Shown here: positions 7,806 to 15,633 of the stretch, piece by piece | Layout: each line of letters begins with the position of its first letter | Position numbering within the stretch: position 1 is the first letter of the stretch | From: Baekduia soli | GTDB lineage: Bacteria > Actinomycetota > Thermoleophilia > Solirubrobacterales > Solirubrobacteraceae | NCBI RefSeq assembly: GCF_007970665.1 | Contig: NZ_CP042430.1 | Location: 1,488,001 to 1,552,000 of the forward strand | Length of the DNA stretch: 64,000 nt | Direction: 5' to 3' | The notes under the pieces: generated by a model | Seen by the model: only the letters and a program-made list of their open reading frames with translations | Told to the model about the DNA's origin: nothing | Database searches by the model: none | Made by a program: the position numbers and the translations under genes

Positions 7806-8228
7806 ATGGCGACGGTCACGTCCGAGGTCGCGGCGGAGATCGAGGTGCTCACGACGCTGGTGCGGCGGATGTTCCCGCACGCGTCGTTCCCCGATGCCCC
7901 CTACGAGCGGTGCGCCGCCGCCATCCACGCCGCGGGCGACGACGACCCGCGGCTGCGGGCCCAGCTCGGCCAGGGCATCCGCGAGCTGCAGGCCCGCGGG
8001 TTCGCGGACCTCTCCGAGGACGACGCGCTCGCGCTCCTGCGGGAGATCAGCGGGACGGTCTTCTTCCAGGCCGTGCGGGCCAAGACCGTCACGACGCTCT
8101 ACGACGACCGCGAGGTCTGGGCGCTGCTGGGCTACGAGGGCGCGTCCTACGACCAGGGCGGCTACCTGGAGCGCGGGTTCGCCGACCTCGACTGGCTCCC
8201 CGCGGCGCGGATCGAGGAGGCGTCGTGA
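7806..8228 (+). CDS. gluconate 2-dehydrogenase subunit 3-like small subunit
   Basis: A 140-residue helical protein directly upstream of, and overlapping, a GMC flavoprotein gene. Position, size and the repeated hydrophobic/acidic pattern (RRMFPHASFPDAPYERCA, FFQAVRAKTVTTLYDD) match the small subunit of gluconate-2-dehydrogenase-type complexes, which supports the flavin subunit. Unlike many relatives it has no Tat or Sec signal peptide. ATG 7806 is preferred over GTG 7788 because GGAAGG lies 10 nt before it. Its stop overlaps the next start in GTGA, so the two subunits are probably made in equal amounts. Family placement is moderately sure. Confidence 0.68.
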   Translation: MATVTSEVAAEIEVLTTLVRRMFPHASFPDAPYERCAAAIHAAGDDDPRLRAQLGQGIRELQARGFADLSEDDALALLREISGTVFFQAVRAKTVTTLYDDREVWALLGYEGASYDQGGYLERGFADLDWLPAARIEEAS

Positions 8229-9880
8229 GCGGCGCGGCGGTCAACGGCTCCGCCAACGGGGCCGGCGGCGTGCGCACCGCGCAGGAGCTCGGCCGCGCGG
8301 CCCAGAGCGGCAACCACTTCGACCACGACGACGGCGACGTCGTCGTCGTCGTCGGCTCCGGAGCCGGCGGCGGCACGCTGGCCCACGAACTGTGCCGGCA
8401 GGGCGTCAAGGTCGTCGTCCTGGAGGCCGGGCCGCACCTGACGGCCGACGACTACCACCAGGACGAGTGGCCCGCGTTCAACCAGATGGCCTGGCTGGAC
8501 GCTCGCACGACGTCGGGCTCCTGGCGCGTGGCGAGCGACTTCCCCAACCTCCCGGCGTGGACGGTCAAGGCCGTCGGCGGCACGTCGACGCACTGGGCCG
8601 GCGCCTGCCCGCGCTTCAAGGACTACGAGTTCAAGGCGGCGACGACGTACGGCGGCGGGATCGACGGCGCGTCGCTGCTGGACTGGCCGATCACGCTGGC
8701 CGACCTCGAGCCCTACTACGACCGGGCCGAGGTCAAGATGGGCGTCACGCACCGCCACGGGCGCGCGCCGCTGCCGGCCAACAACAACTACACGGTGTTC
8801 GCCAACGGCGCCAAGGGCGTCGGCTACGACGGCTACGCCACCGGCCCCTACGCCACGAACGCCGAGCCCTTCGACGGGCGCCCGGCGTCCGTGCAGGACG
8901 GGTTCAACTTCCAGGGCGACAAGCACGGCGCGAAGTGGTCGACCCTGGTCGCCGAGCTGCCCAAGGCGGCGGCCACCGGCAAGCTCGACCTCCGGGCCGA
9001 CGCCCACGTCGTGCAGATCACCCACGACGCCCAGGGCCGCGCCGACGCCGTGCTCTACCTCGACGGCGACGGGGCGCTGCACCGCCAGCGGGCTCGCGCC
9101 GTGTGCGTCGCGGGCAACGCGATCGAGAGCGCGCGGCTGCTGCTGCTGTCGAGCTCGCCGTCGCATCCCGACGGCCTGGCCAACTCCTCCGGGCAGGTCG
9201 GGCGCAACTACATGCGCCATCTGACCGCCTCGGTCTACGGACGGTTCCCCAAGCCCGTGCGCATGTACCGCGGCGAGACGATGGCGGGCATCATCACCGA
9301 CGAGTCCGGCCACGACCCCGACCGCGGGTTCGCCGGCGGCTTCTACATGGAGACGCTCTCGCTCGGCCCGTCGTTCCTGGCCGCGTTCATCGACCCCGGC
9401 GCGTGGGGCCCCGACTTCACGGCGGCGATGGACGCCTACGCCCACACGGCCGGGATGTGGCTCGTCGGCGAGGACATGCCGCAGGAGACCAACCGCGTCA
9501 CGCTGAACCCCGACGTCTCCGACCAGCACGGTCTGCCCGCGCCCAACGTGCACTGCGACGACCACGCCAACGACGTGGCCATGCGCGAGTACGCGTGGGA
9601 GAAGGGCCAGGCGGTCTACGCCGCCGTCGGGGCGCGGGCCAGCTCGCGCACCCCGCCCTACCCCTCGACGCACAACCTGGGGACCTGCCGGATGAGCGAG
9701 TGCCCGCAGGACGGCGTCGTCGACGCCTGGGGGCGCGCGCACGACGTGCCGAACCTGTTCGTCTCCGACGGCTCGGTGTTCACCACGGGCGCGGCGGCCA
9801 ACCCGACCCTGACGATCGTCGCGCTGGCCATCCGCCAGGCCGAGTTCGTCGGCGAGCGGCTGCGCGACGGGACGCTCTAG
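8225..9880 (+). CDS. GMC-family FAD dehydrogenase, large subunit
   Basis: A 551-residue glucose-methanol-choline oxidoreductase that oxidises an alcohol or sugar using FAD. VVGSGAGGGTLAHEL (~residues 40-55) is the ADP-binding motif; GGTSTHWAG is the conserved segment near the flavin; the C-terminal domain has HNLGTCRM with the catalytic His and NPTLTIVALA with the paired Asn. It starts at GTG 8225 inside the small-subunit stop. No signal peptide is visible; an acidic, Gly/Ala-rich head precedes the FAD motif. Its TAG stop shares a CTAG tetramer with the opposite gene's stop. Electron acceptor and substrate are unknown. Confidence 0.88.
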   Translation: MSGAAVNGSANGAGGVRTAQELGRAAQSGNHFDHDDGDVVVVVGSGAGGGTLAHELCRQGVKVVVLEAGPHLTADDYHQDEWPAFNQMAWLDARTTSGSWRVASDFPNLPAWTVKAVGGTSTHWAGACPRFKDYEFKAATTYGGGIDGASLLDWPITLADLEPYYDRAEVKMGVTHRHGRAPLPANNNYTVFANGAKGVGYDGYATGPYATNAEPFDGRPASVQDGFNFQGDKHGAKWSTLVAELPKAAATGKLDLRADAHVVQITHDAQGRADAVLYLDGDGALHRQRARAVCVAGNAIESARLLLLSSSPSHPDGLANSSGQVGRNYMRHLTASVYGRFPKPVRMYRGETMAGIITDESGHDPDRGFAGGFYMETLSLGPSFLAAFIDPGAWGPDFTAAMDAYAHTAGMWLVGEDMPQETNRVTLNPDVSDQHGLPAPNVHCDDHANDVAMREYAWEKGQAVYAAVGARASSRTPPYPSTHNLGTCRMSECPQDGVVDAWGRAHDVPNLFVSDGSVFTTGAAANPTLTIVALAIRQAEFVGERLRDGTL

Positions 9881-11484
9881 GGCGAGGCCTTCGCGCGCTT
9901 GACGCTGCCCTTGCCGCCGGCGCCCACCACCCGGAACGCCCCGCGCATGAACGGATGGATCCGGCAGAAGTAGGTGTAGGTGCCGGCGCCCAGGTTCCTG
10001 GGCGTCTTCCAGGTGTTGCGGTTGGCCGCCGGCGTGAACCTGCCGGCGCGCCCGCCGCCGAAGGACGGCCCGTAGCCCAGCTCGCCGGAGTCGAAGCGCA
10101 CGGGGCCGTCGGCGAGGGGGTAGGCGATGCCCGTCGTGGCCGTGCAGGGCGCCTTGCACGCGGTGATCGTGTGGTAGGCGGAGGCGCGCGGCTTCATGGC
10201 CCGCGTGGCGTCGAGGTTCGTGAACGTCAGCGACCGCCCGGCCCGCACGACGGGCGGCCGGCCGGCCCGGCCGGTCATGCTCAGGTCGCCGTTGCCGTAG
10301 ATGAAGCCCTTGATATCCACGTTGGACGGCGCGGAGCCGTCGAGCAGGTCGCGGGCGTCGGGCAGGCCCGAGGACGGGTCGCCGCCGTGGTTGTCGTTCT
10401 CGGGCAGATGGCCGTGGGTCACGAGGCCGTGCCAGTCGATCGGCGTGGTGAACGGGTCGGCCGCGCCGGCCTGGATGCCGTCGGCGTACCACACCACCAT
10501 GATGCCCATGGACTCGTACCACGAGGCCTTGCCGGTGTCGTAGGTCGTGCTGACGTCGAGCGTGTCGCCGGCGCGGACGGCGACGCGCCAGTCGGGCCTG
10601 GTCGCCGTCAGCGACACATCCCAGGAGACCGCCCCGGCCGGCTCGTAGTACTTGGCCTCGGAGCGGAACAGCTCCTTGCTGACCCCGCCGCGCGTGGCCC
10701 TCAGGTCGTCCCACAGCCCGCCCGGGTGCAGGTGGCCGGCGGTCCCGACGAGCGTGACGTCGCTGGGGGCGGTCCACTGGTGCGCGACGCCGATGTCGCG
10801 CCTCTGGGCGCCCTTGGCCTGGTCGGGGAACGTGAAGCGGCCCTTGGTGCCCGTGCCCTGGTAGGCGTCGAAGACCGGGTAGGCCGCGATGCCCGCGACG
10901 TCCATCCACAGCGGGTGCACCGGGATCAGCGACTGGGCCGCCGGCTCGCTGTCGGGCAGGAAGTCCATGTCGTACTTGATGTAGACCGACGTCGGGTTCG
11001 GCGTCAGGTTGTGGATCATGTAGTTCATGATCCAGCTGTCGCTCGGGTCGTAGTGGTAGCCGTAGCCCTCGGGGAGGTTGAAGACCGTCTTCTCCTCGCC
11101 GGCCGCGAAGGTGGGGTAGTTGTTGTTCAGCCAGACGCCGTGGTGCAGGTGGATGACGTCGACGCGTGGCACGTCGTGCCCGCCCTGGGCGTTGACCTTG
11201 GTGTAGACGAGGTCGGGCCTGAAGCGCGTGATGTAGCCCGGGACCTGCGGGCGCTGGTCGTTGGGTCGCGCCTCGATCGTGTTCTGCCCGGGGGTGATCC
11301 GGATCGGCCCGTAGAGGTAGGTCAGGTGCTGCAGGCCGGGGTAGTCGGCCGAGGGCACGACCTGCACCGCCGAGATGTGCGCGCCGGGCAGGGCGGCCGC
11401 CGACGCGGGCACGGTGGCCGCCGCCAGGACGATGAGGGCGGCGGACAGGGCGACGATGCCGGCGCGGAGCGGGCGGGGCAGCAT
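9877..11484 (-). CDS. secreted copper protein: Nod19/PHM-like domain plus cupredoxin domain
   Basis: A 535-residue exported protein. Residues 1-30 are a Sec signal ending ASAAA. The central ~330 residues resemble the plant stress-up-regulated Nod19 / copper type II monooxygenase-like fold: PGYITRFRPDLVY, IHLHHGVWLN and GHLHPGG (an HxH motif) are probable metal ligands. Residues ~410-520 form a cupredoxin: AYHTI, then YFCRIHPFM supply the His, Cys, His and Met of a type 1 copper site. So it may carry both type 2 and type 1 copper and work outside the membrane, perhaps in redox chemistry. The C-terminus is basic. The tetR gene diverges from it. Confidence 0.72.
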   Translation of the reverse strand: MLPRPLRAGIVALSAALIVLAAATVPASAAALPGAHISAVQVVPSADYPGLQHLTYLYGPIRITPGQNTIEARPNDQRPQVPGYITRFRPDLVYTKVNAQGGHDVPRVDVIHLHHGVWLNNNYPTFAAGEEKTVFNLPEGYGYHYDPSDSWIMNYMIHNLTPNPTSVYIKYDMDFLPDSEPAAQSLIPVHPLWMDVAGIAAYPVFDAYQGTGTKGRFTFPDQAKGAQRRDIGVAHQWTAPSDVTLVGTAGHLHPGGLWDDLRATRGGVSKELFRSEAKYYEPAGAVSWDVSLTATRPDWRVAVRAGDTLDVSTTYDTGKASWYESMGIMVVWYADGIQAGAADPFTTPIDWHGLVTHGHLPENDNHGGDPSSGLPDARDLLDGSAPSNVDIKGFIYGNGDLSMTGRAGRPPVVRAGRSLTFTNLDATRAMKPRASAYHTITACKAPCTATTGIAYPLADGPVRFDSGELGYGPSFGGGRAGRFTPAANRNTWKTPRNLGAGTYTYFCRIHPFMRGAFRVVGAGGKGSVKRAKASP

Positions 11485-11559
11485 GGGACGGGACGGGTCC
11501 TCGGGCCAGCCGGTCGCGTGACCGGGCGGTCGGCAGGGCCACGCGAGCGTAGCGCCTTG

Positions 11560-11588
11560 TTGACCACCCGGTCAACTGCGCGTAGCGT
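11560..11588 (+). promoter_or_regulatory. tetR promoter with overlapping operator
   Basis: TTGACC (11560-11565) and TAGCGT (11583-11588) are 17 bp apart. The -35 is half of an inverted repeat, GTTGACC-ACCC-GGTCAAC (11559-11576), a typical TetR-type operator. A repressor bound here would block its own promoter and might affect the divergent copper-protein gene. Confidence 0.7.
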
Positions 11589-11597
11589 GCCCGGCAC

Positions 11598-12293
11598 GTG
11601 AGCGCGCCGAAGGGCATCCGGCTGCACCGTGACGAGCGCCGCGAGCAGCTCGTCGCCCTCGGCCTGGAGCTCCTGGGCTCCAGCCCGCACGGCCAGGTCT
11701 CCATCGGCGAGATCGCCCGCCGCGCGGGGATCTCCAAGGGCCTGCTGTACCACTACTTCCCGACCAAGAGCGACTTCGTCGTGGCCGTGCTGCGACGGTC
11801 GATGGACGAGCTGGACCGGCGCATGCGGCCGGCCGACCTCGGCGGCGGCCCGGTGGCGATCCTGGACCAGAGCCTGGACGGCTTCCTCGGCTACGCCCAC
11901 GAGCACGCCCAGGGCTTCCTGGCCGTCGTGCGGGCCCGCGGCGGCGCCGACGCCGCGATCCGCGCGGTGCTGCTGGAGGGCCGCCGGCGGCGCGTGGCGA
12001 CCATGGTCGACTTCGCCGCCGCGCTGGCCGGCCGCCCGCGTGAGCAGCTGGCCTCGCCCGGGCTGGACCTGGCGATCGAGGGCTGGCTCTCGTTCTGCGA
12101 GGGCGTGGCGGCGCGCTGGCTGGCCGAGGGCGGCGCCGACCGCGAGGCGGTGGCGCGCCTGCTGCGCGACGTGCTGCTGGCGGCCTACGCGTCGGTCGGC
12201 GTGGCCGATGGCCGCGAGGCGTTCGCGGCGCTGGCCGAGGCGGCCCGCAGCGCCGCGGGCGGGGTCTCGGGACCCGCATTGACGAACACGTAG
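11598..12293 (+). CDS. TetR-family transcriptional regulator
   Basis: A 231-residue TetR repressor. The helix-turn-helix lies at ~residues 35-60 (VSIGEIARRAGISKGLLYHYF, the usual signature ending LYHYF). The C-terminal helical domain would bind an unknown ligand; its glycine- and alanine-rich tail is poorly conserved. GTG 11598 is chosen because a -10 box lies nine bases upstream, suggesting a nearly leaderless message. It is autoregulated if the inverted repeat at 11559-11576 is its site. The 3' end overlaps the opposite glycosyltransferase gene by 109 bp. Likely targets are itself and the divergent secreted copper protein (inference). Confidence 0.88.
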   Translation: MSAPKGIRLHRDERREQLVALGLELLGSSPHGQVSIGEIARRAGISKGLLYHYFPTKSDFVVAVLRRSMDELDRRMRPADLGGGPVAILDQSLDGFLGYAHEHAQGFLAVVRARGGADAAIRAVLLEGRRRRVATMVDFAAALAGRPREQLASPGLDLAIEGWLSFCEGVAARWLAEGGADREAVARLLRDVLLAAYASVGVADGREAFAALAEAARSAAGGVSGPALTNT

Positions 12294-13429
12294 GTCTTCA
12301 GCGCCACGTAGCGGGTGACGGTGGCCACGAGGCTGGCGGCGATCAGCACGGCGAGCTCGACGCCGCGCGGCGGCGCCGGGTCCAGGCCGTGCAGCACGCC
12401 GAGCGCGCCGGCGGTGAGCCCGAGCGTGAGCGCGTAGACCGCGGCGCCGCGCAGGTGGTGGTGCAGCAGGTGGCGGCGCCCGCGCAGCCCGAAGGTCAGC
12501 CAGCGGTTGGCGGCGGTGTTGCCGACGGCGGTGACCGCGAGCGCGAGCGCGTTGGCGCCGCCGGCGCCCATGGGGCCGCGCAGCGCCAGGTACAGCAGCG
12601 CGTAGGTCACTGTCGAGGCGACTCCGACGAGCATGAAGCGCGCCAGCGGGGCCGAGAGGGCCAGCCGCGCAACGCCGTGCAGGTCGTCGACCGCGGTGCG
12701 GACGATGTCCACGCGCGAGTCGGGGTCGTCGACCCAGTCCACGGGGACCTCGTGGGTCCGCAGCCCGTGGCGCTGGGCGAGGACGAGCAGCTCGGTGTCG
12801 AAGAACCAGCCGTCGTCGCGGATCTCGGGCAGCAGCTGCCGGGCGGCCACGGCGGTCACGGCCTTGAAGCCGCACTGGGCGTCGGAGAACCGGGCGCGCA
12901 GCGTGGTGCGCAGGATCATGTTGTAGGTGCGCGAGATCAGCTCGCGCTTGGGGCCGCGCTGCACCCGCGCGCCGGCGGCCAGCCGCGAGCCGATCGCGAC
13001 GTCGCAGTGGCCCGAGAGCAGCGGGGCCACGAGCGGCAGCAGCGCCCGCAGGTCGGTCGACAGGTCGACGTCCATGTAGGACACGACGCGGGCGTCGCTG
13101 GCCGACCAGGCCTGGCGCAGCGCCAGCCCGCGGCCCTTGCGGTCCAGGCGCAGGGAGGTCACGCCGGCCAGCTCGCGGGCGAGGCGGGCGGCGATGGCCG
13201 GCGTCGCGTCGGTGCTGGCATTGTCGGCGATGACGATCCGCCACGTGAAGGGGAACGCCTCGGACAGGTGGGCGTGCAGGTGCCGGATGCCGGGCTCCAG
13301 GGCCGCCTGCTCGTTGTAGACGGGGACGACCACGTCGACGTCGACCGGCGCGGCCGGCGCCGGGAGCAGGGGGCGGGGCGAGGGCCGCGGTTCCGGTGGG
13401 CATGGGGGCACTGTCCACGCCGCCCACAA
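12185..13429 (-). CDS. GT2 glycosyltransferase fused to GtrA membrane domain
   Basis: A 414-residue protein. Residues ~30-265 are a family 2 glycosyltransferase of the dolichyl/polyprenyl-phosphate sugar synthase type: VVVPVYNE, IADNASTDAT and MDVDLSTDL (DxD nucleotide-sugar site), then SRTYNMILR. Residues ~275-390 are a GtrA-like domain with four membrane helices (FMLVGVASTVTYALLYLAL, TAVGNTAANRWLTF). Predicted job: transfer a sugar from a nucleotide donor to undecaprenyl phosphate and help move it across the membrane. It diverges from the PMT-type transferase, which would use that lipid sugar; Bacillus YkcC/YkcB is the known parallel. Start is TTG 13429 or GTG 13411. The tail runs 109 bp into tetR. 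Confidence 0.87.
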   Translation of the reverse strand: MWAAWTVPPCPPEPRPSPRPLLPAPAAPVDVDVVVPVYNEQAALEPGIRHLHAHLSEAFPFTWRIVIADNASTDATPAIAARLARELAGVTSLRLDRKGRGLALRQAWSASDARVVSYMDVDLSTDLRALLPLVAPLLSGHCDVAIGSRLAAGARVQRGPKRELISRTYNMILRTTLRARFSDAQCGFKAVTAVAARQLLPEIRDDGWFFDTELLVLAQRHGLRTHEVPVDWVDDPDSRVDIVRTAVDDLHGVARLALSAPLARFMLVGVASTVTYALLYLALRGPMGAGGANALALAVTAVGNTAANRWLTFGLRGRRHLLHHHLRGAAVYALTLGLTAGALGVLHGLDPAPPRGVELAVLIAASLVATVTRYVALKTYVFVNAGPETPPAALRAASASAANASRPSATPTDA

Positions 13430-13447
13430 GAGCGCCGTGGGATGCGG

Positions 13448-13478
13448 CTGAGAGCTCCCTGGGAGGCCCGCCTCTCAG
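13448..13478. promoter_or_regulatory. inverted repeat between divergent glycosyltransferase genes
   Basis: CTGAGAG (13448-13454) and CTCTCAG (13472-13478) form a 7-bp stem with a smaller CTCC/GGAG hairpin inside. It is the only clear symmetry in the 104-bp divergent gap and may be an operator for both genes. Confidence 0.35.
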
Positions 13479-13533
13479 GAAGGTCTGAGCAAGCGCCGGG
13501 GATCCGCCCAGGGGGCGTGCCGATGCTGGGGCC

Positions 13534-15564
13534 ATGTCGACGACGACCTCTCCCGGCCTGCGCCTCCCCGAGGCCATCAGCCCCGCCCGCGAGCGCCTGC
13601 GCGCGCTGCGCATCCCCGCCCCCGAGCTGCTGGGCCTCCTCGTCCTGGCCGCCGTGCTCGACCTCTGGGCCCTGGACCGCAACGGGTGGGCCAACACGTA
13701 CTACTCGGCCGCGGTGCGCTCGATGAGCACGAGCTGGCACGACTTCCTCTACAACGCGTTCGATCCTGCGGGCGTCATGACGGTCGACAAGCCGCCGCTC
13801 GCGCTCTGGGTCCAGGCGCTGTCGGTGCGGGCCTTCGGCTCCAGCTCGTGGAGCATGCTCGTGCCGCAGGCGCTGATGGGCGTGGCGACCGTCGGCCTGG
13901 CCTACGACCTCACGCGGCGGCGCTTCGGCCGCCCCGCCGGCTTCGTCGCCGGCCTCGTGCTGGCCACGACCCCGATCACCGTCGCCATCTCGCGCCACAA
14001 CAACCCCGACGCGCTCGTCGTGCTCTGCTCGGTCGCCGCGCTGTGGGCGATCGTCCGCGCGCTGGAGGACGGCCGGACGCGCTGGCTCGTGCTGGGCGGG
14101 ATCTGCGTCGGGCTCGGCTTCGAGACCAAGATGGGCACCGCCCTGCTCGTGCTGCCCGCCCTGGCGGCCGCCTACCTGTGGGTCGGGCCGCGCGGCCGCC
14201 TGGTCGCCGTGGGCCAGCTGCTGACCGCCGGCGCCGCGCTGGCGGTCGTCGCGCTGGCCTGGCCCGTGCTCGTCTGGCTGACGCCGGCCGCCGACCGGCC
14301 ATGGGTGTCGGGCACGGCCGACAACAGCATCTGGTCGTTGATCATGAACTACAACGGGCTCGGCCGGCTCGACGGCCAGCTCGGCGGCCCGGGCGGCGCG
14401 ACCGGGGGGCCGGGCGGCGGCCCCGGCGGCGTGTTCGGCGGGGCCACCGGTCCGCTGCGCCTGCTGGACGCCAGCCTCGGCGGCCAGGCCGGATGGCTGC
14501 TGGGCATGGCGCTCGTCGGCGGCCTGGCGCTCGTGGTGATCACCCGGCTGCGGAGGACCGACCCCCGCACGGGCTGGCTCATCGCCGCCGGCGGCGCGTT
14601 CGCCACGACCGCGGTCGCCTTCAGCTTCGCCAAGGGCATCTTCCACCCGTACTACGTGTCGATGCTCGCGCCGTTCACGGCGGTGCTCGTGGGCGCCGCC
14701 GCCGGGGTCATCCTGCGCGGCGACGTCGCCGCGCGCATCGTGGCCCCGCTGGCCATCGGCGGCGGCGTGGCCACCGAGGTCCTCGTCATCCACCGCGACG
14801 CGACCGACGAGCGCTGGCTGGTGCCCGTGCTGATCGTCGCCGGCCTGGCGGCCGCGGCCGCGCTCATCGCCCAGATGCCGCGCCTGGCGCGCGGCGCCGT
14901 GCTGGCCGTGGCCCTCGGCGCGCTGCTCATCGCGCCGGCCACGTGGGCCCAGGAGACGATCGGCCACGCCACGAGCGGCACGTTCCCCGCGGGCGGGCCG
15001 GCCTCGTCCGGCGGCTTCGGCGGTCCGGGCGGCGCCCGTGGCGGCTTCGGCGGGCCCCCGGGCGCGATGACGGGCGCCATGCGGGCGCTGCCGCCCGGCT
15101 TCGCCGCGCCGCACGGCGGCGGCACGGCCGCCGCGCCCCGCGGTGCCACGGCCGGAGCGGGCCCCGCGGGCGGCTTCGGCCGCGGCGGCGGGATGTTCGG
15201 CTCCAACAGGAACCTCGCGGCCGCGCTGGCCTACGCCAAGGCCCACGGCGGCGGGACGATCGGCGTCGCCGGCCAGCAGAGCGCGTCGGACGCGATCATC
15301 GCCTCGGGCGCCGGCGTGGCGGGCATCGGCGGCTTCTCGGGCCGCGAGAGCCAGGTCTCCGCGGCGTGGCTGGCCCAGGCCGTCCGCGACGGCCGCATCC
15401 GTTACGTGCTGACCGACGGCACGAGCGGCGGCATGGGCAACGACGGCCGCGTCGGCGCCGGCGCCCTGATGACCGCCGTGCAGAAGGTCGGCACGCAGAC
15501 CTCGGTGATCGGGCTGTACGACCTGCAGGGGAAGGCCGACGCGCTGGCCGCCACCGGGGCCTGA
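13534..15564 (+). CDS. PMT/ArnT-like membrane glycosyltransferase (YkcB type)
   Basis: A 676-residue multi-pass transferase of the protein-mannosyltransferase/ArnT superfamily, which moves sugar from a polyprenyl-phosphate carrier to an extracytoplasmic acceptor. The first periplasmic loop has YYSAAVRSMSTSWHDF and TVDKPPLALW (acidic catalytic region and family DKPP motif), followed by ~11-13 membrane helices. Two Gly-rich insertions (~residues 285-310 and 485-560) are unusual low-complexity loops. The C-terminal ~120 residues form the globular outer domain seen in YkcB-like proteins (GVAGIGGFSGRESQVSAAWL). Divergent GT2-GtrA gene is the probable donor-making partner. Acceptor (wall polymer or protein) is unknown. 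Confidence 0.87.
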   Translation: MSTTTSPGLRLPEAISPARERLRALRIPAPELLGLLVLAAVLDLWALDRNGWANTYYSAAVRSMSTSWHDFLYNAFDPAGVMTVDKPPLALWVQALSVRAFGSSSWSMLVPQALMGVATVGLAYDLTRRRFGRPAGFVAGLVLATTPITVAISRHNNPDALVVLCSVAALWAIVRALEDGRTRWLVLGGICVGLGFETKMGTALLVLPALAAAYLWVGPRGRLVAVGQLLTAGAALAVVALAWPVLVWLTPAADRPWVSGTADNSIWSLIMNYNGLGRLDGQLGGPGGATGGPGGGPGGVFGGATGPLRLLDASLGGQAGWLLGMALVGGLALVVITRLRRTDPRTGWLIAAGGAFATTAVAFSFAKGIFHPYYVSMLAPFTAVLVGAAAGVILRGDVAARIVAPLAIGGGVATEVLVIHRDATDERWLVPVLIVAGLAAAAALIAQMPRLARGAVLAVALGALLIAPATWAQETIGHATSGTFPAGGPASSGGFGGPGGARGGFGGPPGAMTGAMRALPPGFAAPHGGGTAAAPRGATAGAGPAGGFGRGGGMFGSNRNLAAALAYAKAHGGGTIGVAGQQSASDAIIASGAGVAGIGGFSGRESQVSAAWLAQAVRDGRIRYVLTDGTSGGMGNDGRVGAGALMTAVQKVGTQTSVIGLYDLQGKADALAATGA

Positions 15565-15586
15565 GCCACCGCCGGCCCGCCGACTT

Positions 15587-15613
15587 CCGGCCCGCGCTTG
15601 CATCGCGGGCCGG
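15587..15613 (+). terminator. hairpin after the PMT gene
   Basis: A perfect 10-bp stem CCGGCCCGCG / CGCGGGCCGG (15587-15596 and 15604-15613) with a 7-nt loop lies 22 bp after the stop. No T-run follows, as is common in high-GC actinobacteria. Confidence 0.6.
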
Positions 15614-15633
15614 GGGTCGCGACGATCGGCCGC

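Noticed and set aside
14385-14450. GGC-rich short repeats as a DNA repeat element
   Set aside because: They are in frame and encode Gly-rich loops of the PMT enzyme, so codon use explains them.
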